This document shows, one piece after another, positions 26,981-32,792 of a stretch of 32,792 bases of DNA; the first letter of the stretch is position 1, and every line of letters starts with the position of its first letter. This DNA is from Akkermansia muciniphila. GTDB lineage: Bacteria > Verrucomicrobiota > Verrucomicrobiia > Methylacidiphilales > Verrucolacustridaceae. The notes below the pieces were generated by a model. The model was not told the origin of the DNA. It saw only the letters and a program-made list of their open reading frames with translations, and ran no database searches. The stretch is taken from contig CAMDXQ010000008.1 of NCBI GenBank assembly GCA_945878585.1, positions 1 through 32,792 on the forward strand, read 5' to 3'. The position numbers and the translations under genes were made by a program.

Positions 26981-27022
26981 CTCCCTCCACAGATGGGCTT
27001 TAAAATCGCAAGAGGTTGAGGC

Positions 27023-27319
27023 TTAACGAGGGCCGCGGGGTGGGTGCCGCATGACGGTGAAAAAGAAGAGAAACTCCAAGGCATAGATCAGAAGAAGGGC
27101 TAGTAGAAAAAAGTCGAAACGGGCGAGGGGTAGAGAGGTCAGCCAACGAAGAAGCCCATATGCGGCCAGAGGAATCCCAAACATTTTGGTGGAAAGAGCG
27201 AGGCGAGGGCGGAGCTCCCTATAGCGGGGGTGGAGAACGGAGAGGGCGAGGGTGATGGCGACCGACCCGATGGTGATGAGGAGCAAAAGAACTAAGGAGA
27301 TTTCTTCGGTGGCTTCCAT
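27023..27319 (-). CDS. Small hypothetical membrane protein
   Basis: 98-aa ORF with three hydrophobic segments, fits the gap between desaturase and kinase genes on the same strand. Confidence 0.55.
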   Translation of the reverse strand: MEATEEISLVLLLLITIGSVAITLALSVLHPRYRELRPRLALSTKMFGIPLAAYGLLRWLTSLPLARFDFFLLALLLIYALEFLFFFTVMRHPPRGPR

Positions 27320-27340
27320 TGTCCGAAGAGTAGCACGAAA

Positions 27341-28246
27341 TCAGGGATGGGGATTGATCAGGCGGGAAAGTTCTTTTCGGCGTGTTTCGAGATCTTTTGG
27401 GGAAAGGGAAGCGAGTCGGTTCAGGCTGAAATCCTCCACGGCAAAAGAGGCGAGGAGGGTGCCCTCGAGAACCCCGTGGGCCAACGTTGAGAGATTAATC
27501 TCCTTTTGGCCGGCGAGGTATCCGGTTAAGCCACCGGCAAACGTGTCTCCCGCACCGGTGGGATCGAGGACTTTATCGAGCGGAATGGCGGGTGCTGCAA
27601 AGGCGCCCTCTTTTCCCGATAGAAAACATCCGTGCTCCCCTTTTTTGATGGCTACGTAGCGGGGACCCCGTTCGCGAAGCCAGCGGGAAGCGCGGAGAAG
27701 ATTCGATTCCCCTGTGAGGAGGGCGGCCTCGGAATCGTTTAGGATTAGCATGTCGATCCGGGGGAGGAGTTCGAGCAGGCGGGGTCGAGCGATATCGATC
27801 CAGAGGTTCATGGTGTCGGCCACGGTGAATTTCGGCTTTTCCATCTGGTCGAGAACGAGGTGCTGGAGGTCGGGGGCAATATTGCCCAAGAGTACGAAGG
27901 GGAGTTTCTTCTGTGCGTGGGGAAGTTCGGGTTTGAAATCGGCAAAGACATTCAGTTCGGTGGAAAGGGTGTGCCGATTGTTCATGTTCTCTTCGTAGCG
28001 CCCGTGCCAACGGAAGGTTTTACCCTGGGCGACTTGAAGTCCGGAAAGATCGATTTTCCGTTTTTCCCAAACGGCACGGTGATGGGCGGGGAAGTCGTCA
28101 CCAACGATGCCGATCAGACTAACCGGAGCATGGAAACTGGCGGCCAGACCGGCGAAAGAGGCGGAGCCACCCAGAAGATCGGAACGGTCTTCCTGAGTGG
28201 TTTCAATCCGGTCGATGCCGACCGATCCAACAACGAGTACGCTCAT
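27341..28246 (-). CDS. PfkB-family carbohydrate kinase
   Basis: GGSASFAGLAAS N-terminal motif, NDSEAALLTG, and C-terminal DPTGAGDTFAGG signature. Confidence 0.92.
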   Translation of the reverse strand: MSVLVVGSVGIDRIETTQEDRSDLLGGSASFAGLAASFHAPVSLIGIVGDDFPAHHRAVWEKRKIDLSGLQVAQGKTFRWHGRYEENMNNRHTLSTELNVFADFKPELPHAQKKLPFVLLGNIAPDLQHLVLDQMEKPKFTVADTMNLWIDIARPRLLELLPRIDMLILNDSEAALLTGESNLLRASRWLRERGPRYVAIKKGEHGCFLSGKEGAFAAPAIPLDKVLDPTGAGDTFAGGLTGYLAGQKEINLSTLAHGVLEGTLLASFAVEDFSLNRLASLSPKDLETRRKELSRLINPHP

Positions 28247-28929
28247 GGCTGTTTAGCATCCTTGAATATGGGCTTGGTGCCAAGTCGGGAAAGAATTTCG
28301 CTGGCGGCTTTTGCCGGATCGGGGGCAAGAAGAAGATGGCTGACGACGCAGACCCGAGTCGCCCCAAACGAGGTAGATTCGGTGACACGCTCGGGGTTCA
28401 GTCCGCCGATACAAAAAAAGGGAATGGTGATGTGGGTTGCGATTTCGCGAATTTTGGCGGGGCCGATCGGAGTGTAATCGGGTTTCGTTCCGGTGGCGTA
28501 GAGAGGACCAAAGCCGAGGTAGTCGGCACCAAGAGCCTGTCCGGCTTCGGCCTGGCAGGGGGAGTGAGTCGAGAGTCCAAGAAGGGTGGCAGAGCCGAGC
28601 AGGCGACGGGCTTCCGGAATGGCGAGGTCGTCTTGGCCGAGGTGGCAACCTGCCGCGCCTGAGGGTGCGACCAGATCGGGGTGATCGTTGAGAATGAGGG
28701 GGAGACCTCGCTGGGCAAGGAGAGGGGCAAGGATTTTTGCAGAGGTGAGGATTTCATCTTTCGTGAGATTTTTTGCGCGGAGTTGAAAGATTCCCGCACC
28801 ACCTTCAGCGAGTTGGGTCGCAAGGGTGGGCCAATTCGAGGGAGGGGAGTAGGAGGCGTCGAGAATAGCGTAGAGGCGGGCTTGAAGCAGGGCGGACCGG
28901 GCACGGGCAGGATCCAGAGCTGGAGCCAT
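28243..28929 (-). CDS. thiE: Thiamine phosphate synthase
   Basis: GAGIFQLRAKN, LILNDHPDLV, GCHLGQDDL, LGLSTHS, GLNPERV; ThiE pattern. ATGA overlap with the pfkB-family gene. Confidence 0.88.
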   Translation of the reverse strand: MAPALDPARARSALLQARLYAILDASYSPPSNWPTLATQLAEGGAGIFQLRAKNLTKDEILTSAKILAPLLAQRGLPLILNDHPDLVAPSGAAGCHLGQDDLAIPEARRLLGSATLLGLSTHSPCQAEAGQALGADYLGFGPLYATGTKPDYTPIGPAKIREIATHITIPFFCIGGLNPERVTESTSFGATRVCVVSHLLLAPDPAKAASEILSRLGTKPIFKDAKQP

Positions 28930-28932
28930 GGA

Positions 28933-30294
28933 TCAGGAGGGAGTTTCGACTTTGCGCTCGAAAAACCGTTCTAAGAAGTGGGTGGAGTATTTTCCACGGC
29001 GGAAGTCCTGATCGCGCACGATCCGTTGGCCCATAGGGATGGTTGTTTTAACCCCGCGGATGATTGTTTCATCGAGGGCGCGTTGCATGCGGGCAACGGC
29101 GGTCGCACGATCGGGACCAGAGGCGATGAGCTTGCCGATCATCGAATCGTAGAAGGGTGGGACGGTGTAGCCGCCGTAAAGATGGGAATCGAGACGGATA
29201 CCGATGCCCCCTGGGGGGTAGAAGAGGTTGACCGTACCAGGGCAGGGGCGGAAGTCGTTCGAAGGGTCCTCCGCATTGATACGGAACTCAATGGCATGGC
29301 GGAGGGGGCGAAGGTTGTCGAATTCGGAGCCGAGCCGTTCTCCGGCCGCGATTTTGATCTGCTCCTTCACAAGGTCGATCCCGTACACCTCTTCCGTGAC
29401 GGGGTGTTCGACTTGAATCCGTGTGTTCATTTCGAGGAAGTAAAAGTGCCCTGCATTATCGACGAGGAACTCCATGGTACCTGCGTTTTCGTAATGAACG
29501 GCTTCGGCGAGCTTAATGGCGGCTTTTCCCATCCGTTTGCGTAGATCGTTATCGAGAAGGGGAGAGGGGGATTCTTCGAGAAGCTTTTGGTGGCGACGTT
29601 GAATTGAGCAATCGCGTTCCCCGATGTGAATAATCTTCCCGCGCTTGTCCCCGAGGATCTGGAATTCGATGTGATGAGGTTCTTCGATGTATTTTTCGAG
29701 ATAGACATCGGGATTTCCGAAGGCTTTTTCCGCCTCCATACGTGCGGCGAGGAAGCCTTTGACCAAGCTGACGTCATTGTGAGCGGGACGCATTCCTTTG
29801 CCCCCACCACCAGCAACCGCCTTAATCATGACGGGATAGCCGATCTTTTTAGCCGCTTTGATGGCTTCCTGCTCAGAGGTTACCGGGCCATCGCTTCCTG
29901 GTGGAATGGGGACTCCAGCCTTGCGGGCATTTTCCCGAGCCAAAGATTTATCCCCCATTCGGCGAATCGATTCGGGGGAAGGACCGATGAAGCGGATATT
30001 GCAGGATTGGCAAACCTCGGCGAAGTGGGCGTTTTCAGATAGAAATCCGTAGCCGGGGTGAATGGCGTCGACATCCCCGACCTCGGCGGCAGAGATGATC
30101 CGGTCGATTTTTAAGTAACTTTGGGCACTGGGACCGGGTCCGATGCAGATCGCCTCGTCGGCCGCTTGGACGTGGAGAGAGTCGTGGTCGGGTTCGGAAT
30201 AGACAGCGAGGGAGCGAATGCCCATGTCTTTGCAGGCGCGAATGACGCGGAGGGCGATTTCACCACGATTTGCGATTAGGATTTTTTCGAACAT
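28933..30294 (-). CDS. accC: Acetyl-CoA carboxylase biotin carboxylase subunit
   Basis: [29 protein letters not shown]-grasp [26 protein letters not shown]. Confidence 0.97.
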   Translation of the reverse strand: MFEKILIANRGEIALRVIRACKDMGIRSLAVYSEPDHDSLHVQAADEAICIGPGPSAQSYLKIDRIISAAEVGDVDAIHPGYGFLSENAHFAEVCQSCNIRFIGPSPESIRRMGDKSLARENARKAGVPIPPGSDGPVTSEQEAIKAAKKIGYPVMIKAVAGGGGKGMRPAHNDVSLVKGFLAARMEAEKAFGNPDVYLEKYIEEPHHIEFQILGDKRGKIIHIGERDCSIQRRHQKLLEESPSPLLDNDLRKRMGKAAIKLAEAVHYENAGTMEFLVDNAGHFYFLEMNTRIQVEHPVTEEVYGIDLVKEQIKIAAGERLGSEFDNLRPLRHAIEFRINAEDPSNDFRPCPGTVNLFYPPGGIGIRLDSHLYGGYTVPPFYDSMIGKLIASGPDRATAVARMQRALDETIIRGVKTTIPMGQRIVRDQDFRRGKYSTHFLERFFERKVETPS

Positions 30295-30320
30295 GGTTGG
30301 GAGTGGGTTCGGGAATGGGT

Positions 30321-30339
30321 TCGGGAGTGGGGCTCCCGA
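30321..30339. promoter_or_regulatory. Hairpin in the accB-accC intercistronic gap
   Basis: TCGGGAG-TGGGG-CTCCCGA: 7-bp perfect arms, 5-nt loop, within the 51-nt gap. Confidence 0.45.
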
Positions 30340-30345
30340 GGTGGG

Positions 30346-30819
30346 TTAGGCAGGGCGGATACGGAAGAGTGGCTTTCCGAACTCAACCGGTTTTCCGCTC
30401 TCCACGAGAATTTCGGTAATGGTGCCGGACATTTCCGCTTTGATCTCGTTCATCACCTTCATGGCTTCGATGATGCAGACAACGCTTTCGGGGGTGACGA
30501 CCTTTCCGACCGATACATAGGGGGGTGCGTCGGGGGCGGGAGAGGCGTAGAAGGTGCCAACCATGGGTGAATTTATCGAGGGCAGGGATTCGGCCGCGGG
30601 GCCGGGAGCTGGGGTTGGAGCCGCCGGGGTGGGGATGGCCAAAGGAACGGGAACAAGCGCAGGGGCAGTGGCTACGCCTGGGGTGGTGGTGAAGACTTGG
30701 GGTTTTCCGTCGGGACCCCGTTGGATCCGGATTTTTGTACCGTCTTTTTCGTATTCGAACTCGGTCAGGCTGTTTTTCCTCATCAAATCGATCACCGCCT
30801 TGATCTCTTTAATATCCAT
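30346..30819 (-). CDS. accB: Acetyl-CoA carboxylase biotin carboxyl carrier protein
   Basis: C-terminal biotinyl motif EAMKVMNEI, Pro/Ala-rich linker, adjacent to accC. Confidence 0.96.
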   Translation of the reverse strand: MDIKEIKAVIDLMRKNSLTEFEYEKDGTKIRIQRGPDGKPQVFTTTPGVATAPALVPVPLAIPTPAAPTPAPGPAAESLPSINSPMVGTFYASPAPDAPPYVSVGKVVTPESVVCIIEAMKVMNEIKAEMSGTITEILVESGKPVEFGKPLFRIRPA

Positions 30820-30865
30820 ATAGTGGTAATATTACTTACCGTTTTGGCATAAAATCAAAAGAAAA

Positions 30866-30885
30866 ATACTTTATCATTAAAGTAT
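30866..30885. promoter_or_regulatory. Inverted repeat in the AT-rich region upstream of accB
   Basis: ATACTTTA-TCAT-TAAAGTAT: 8-bp perfect arms, 4-nt spacer. Confidence 0.4.
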
Positions 30886-30959
30886 GTGTAAAACATAGAT
30901 AATATTGATATAAAATAGAAGAATTAGACAGGTGGATATAAAGGTTTGCCTTGGATTTG

Positions 30960-31817
30960 CTAGGTTAGGCCTGCGATACGGAGGCAAGATACTTCGATGG
31001 CGAGGGTAGGGTCGATATTCCGAGCGAGGGCGAGGCGGAGTTTTTCCAAGGCATCTATTTCCCGGACGATTTCGGGGCGGAGGTTCGATTCGGCACGGGC
31101 CCAGGCAGATCGGATCAGGTGGGTAATGATATCTTCCCGGACGCGAACCAGTTGGCCGGCCAAGTTTGCGGATTGGGCGGATTCATTCTCGTCTCCTTCT
31201 TCCTCGGCTTCCGGATCGTTTTGGGTGTTGAGTCGATCCCGAGTCGAGAGAAGAAAGGATTGTAGGAGGGAGGCACGGCGGTAGGCAGCGAGGGCTGTGG
31301 GTTCAGAGGATTCGGCCCAGAGGCGGGTGAGTTCGTCGATGCCATGGATCGGACTGGGGTTTTGGTCGGGAAGGATCGGGAAGGTGAGACAACGGGAGCG
31401 GACGGTCGGAAGAAGCTGTTCGGGGCGGTCGGAGGTGAGGATGAGAAGGGAGTGGTCGGGGGGTTCCTCCAAGGTCTTGAGGAAAGCGTTCGCCGCCTCA
31501 GCGGGAGGGAGGCACATCCGTTCCGCCTCGAGGATCAAAGCGACTTTGAGAGGGGCTCGGTGAGGTTTGCGGGAGAGGGAGTGTTCCAACTGGCGGACTT
31601 GGGCGATCGAAACCCGTCGGGATTTCGATTCTGGTCGCAGAATAAAAAAGTCGGGATGTCCCTCAAGATCGGCATCGAGAAGGTTGGCGGCCAAGCCTCG
31701 TCCGAGGGATTCCAGTTCGGAAGGAGGAGCTCCGGTCAGAAGATGAGCGTGGGCCAAGCGCCCTTCCTTGGCGGCGACTTGAAACAGTTCCTCAACACGG
31801 GAGGGTGGGAAAGGCAT
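30960..31817 (-). CDS. holB: DNA polymerase III delta' subunit
   Basis: AHAHLLTGAPPSELESLGRGLAANLL, NAFLKTLEEPPDHSLLILTSDRPEQLLPTVRSRCLTF (clamp-loader SRC motif). Start at internal ATG 31817; downstream of tmk. Confidence 0.88.
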   Translation of the reverse strand: MPFPPSRVEELFQVAAKEGRLAHAHLLTGAPPSELESLGRGLAANLLDADLEGHPDFFILRPESKSRRVSIAQVRQLEHSLSRKPHRAPLKVALILEAERMCLPPAEAANAFLKTLEEPPDHSLLILTSDRPEQLLPTVRSRCLTFPILPDQNPSPIHGIDELTRLWAESSEPTALAAYRRASLLQSFLLSTRDRLNTQNDPEAEEEGDENESAQSANLAGQLVRVREDIITHLIRSAWARAESNLRPEIVREIDALEKLRLALARNIDPTLAIEVSCLRIAGLT

Positions 31818-32445
31818 GGCGCAGCTCCTTTTGGATGCGGGCAAAGGTCTCTTCACGGGAGCCAGAGGCGTCGATCAGTTTGACCCTTTTGGGTTCCCGC
31901 TGAGCGAGGGCACGATACCCTTCGGAAACTTTTTGATAAAAGCCGAGGTCGAGATCTTCGAGCCGATCCTTTTGGCCAACGGGCCGAGGTCGGCGGAGGG
32001 CTCGGGTGCGGGCCTCGGCAGGGTCGAGATCCAGAACAAGGGTCAGATCGGGTTCGCGGTGAGCAATGGCAAAGCGGTTAATGAAGCCTACCTCTTCCAT
32101 GGGGAGGCCACGGGCATTCCCTTGGAAAACGGTGGTGGAGTCGTGAAAGCGGTCGGCAATGATCCACTCTCCTCGGGCCAGGGCAGGAAGAATGGTTTGG
32201 CGTACGAGTTCGGCCCGGCTGGCGGCAAAGAGAAGGAGTTCGGTTTCAGGCTTCATCGATTGGCCGGCGGGATCGTGCTTGAGCAGTTGGCGAATGGTTT
32301 CCCCGAGGGCGGTTCCTCCGGGTTCGCGGACTTCGTGAACAGTGAGTTTTGCGCTGCGAAGCCAGGAAAGAGTGGAGGTGATTTGTGTGCTTTTGCCGCA
32401 CCCTTCGCATCCCTCAAAGGTGAGGAACCGACCTGAGGCGGTCAT
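31792..32445 (-). CDS. tmk: Thymidylate kinase
   Basis: P-loop FEGCEGCGKSTQ, REPGGTALGE, DRFHDST; TMK pattern. Confidence 0.96.
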   Translation of the reverse strand: MTASGRFLTFEGCEGCGKSTQITSTLSWLRSAKLTVHEVREPGGTALGETIRQLLKHDPAGQSMKPETELLLFAASRAELVRQTILPALARGEWIIADRFHDSTTVFQGNARGLPMEEVGFINRFAIAHREPDLTLVLDLDPAEARTRALRRPRPVGQKDRLEDLDLGFYQKVSEGYRALAQREPKRVKLIDASGSREETFARIQKELRHAFPTLPC

Positions 32446-32792
32446 TCGGGAACGTCGAGGGCAGCGACGGCAAGGGCGGCAATGCCATCACCCCGACCAA
32501 TGAAACCGAGCTTTTCGTTTGTGGTGGCCTTCATGTTGACTCGGTCGACGGGCAAACCGAGGGCGGCGGCGATTTTGGCGCACATGGCGGGAAAGTGAGG
32601 AAGTAGTTTGGGAGCTTCAGCCAAAAGGGTGGCGTCCACATTTAAGATTATGGCTTTTTTTTCTTTGGCGAGTCGGGCGGACTCGGCAAGGAAGAGGGTA
32701 CTAGCGACATTCTTCCATTTTGGGTCGGTGTTCGGGAAGTGGGCTCCGATATCGCCCGCACCGAGGGCTCCGAGAACCGCATCGGTCAGAGC
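32442..32792 (-). CDS. ispF: 2-C-methyl-D-erythritol 2,4-cyclodiphosphate synthase (5' end outside window)
   Basis: Reverse-strand frame open to the window edge: ALTDAVLGALGAGDIGAHFPNTDPKWKN...NVDATLLAEAPKLLPHFPAMCAKIAAALGLPVDRVNMKATTNEKLGFIGRGDGIAALAVAAL, diagnostic for IspF. ATGA overlap with tmk. Confidence 0.93.
   Translation of the reverse strand, partial: ALTDAVLGALGAGDIGAHFPNTDPKWKNVASTLFLAESARLAKEKKAIILNVDATLLAEAPKLLPHFPAMCAKIAAALGLPVDRVNMKATTNEKLGFIGRGDGIAALAVAALDVPE

Overview
A 32.8-kb chromosomal window, densely packed and mostly coded on the minus strand. Gene content and the C-terminal style of the giant secreted protein suggest a Verrucomicrobia/PVC-type bacterium (inference only). 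Minus-strand genes from the left edge: amidohydrolase (partial), peptide deformylase, ExbD, ExbB, TonB-like protein, RND pump, lipoprotein adaptor, Obg and a CHASE2-like membrane protein. Next, on the plus strand: ClpS, a DUF2017-like protein and an FAD monooxygenase. Convergent to the monooxygenase is a GtrA / PIG-L deacetylase / oxidosqualene cyclase cassette with ATGA overlaps. The remainder holds a MORN-repeat protein, tRNA-Arg(CCG) and tRNA-Asn(GTT), citramalate synthase, a cyclic-nucleotide-gated-type K+ channel, a 1973-aa multidomain subtilase, a membrane fatty-acid desaturase, a PfkB kinase, ThiE, AccC, AccB, HolB, Tmk and IspF (partial). The most notable signal is the putative sterol/triterpenol locus at 10.9-15.6 kb. 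The cyclase has the oxidosqualene-type DCTAE and WG(I)C motifs, not the squalene-hopene DDTA motif. It has Tyr where lanosterol synthases have a conserved His, and it is translationally coupled to lipid-glycan-type genes. No CRISPR array, transposase, integrase or rRNA was recognised.
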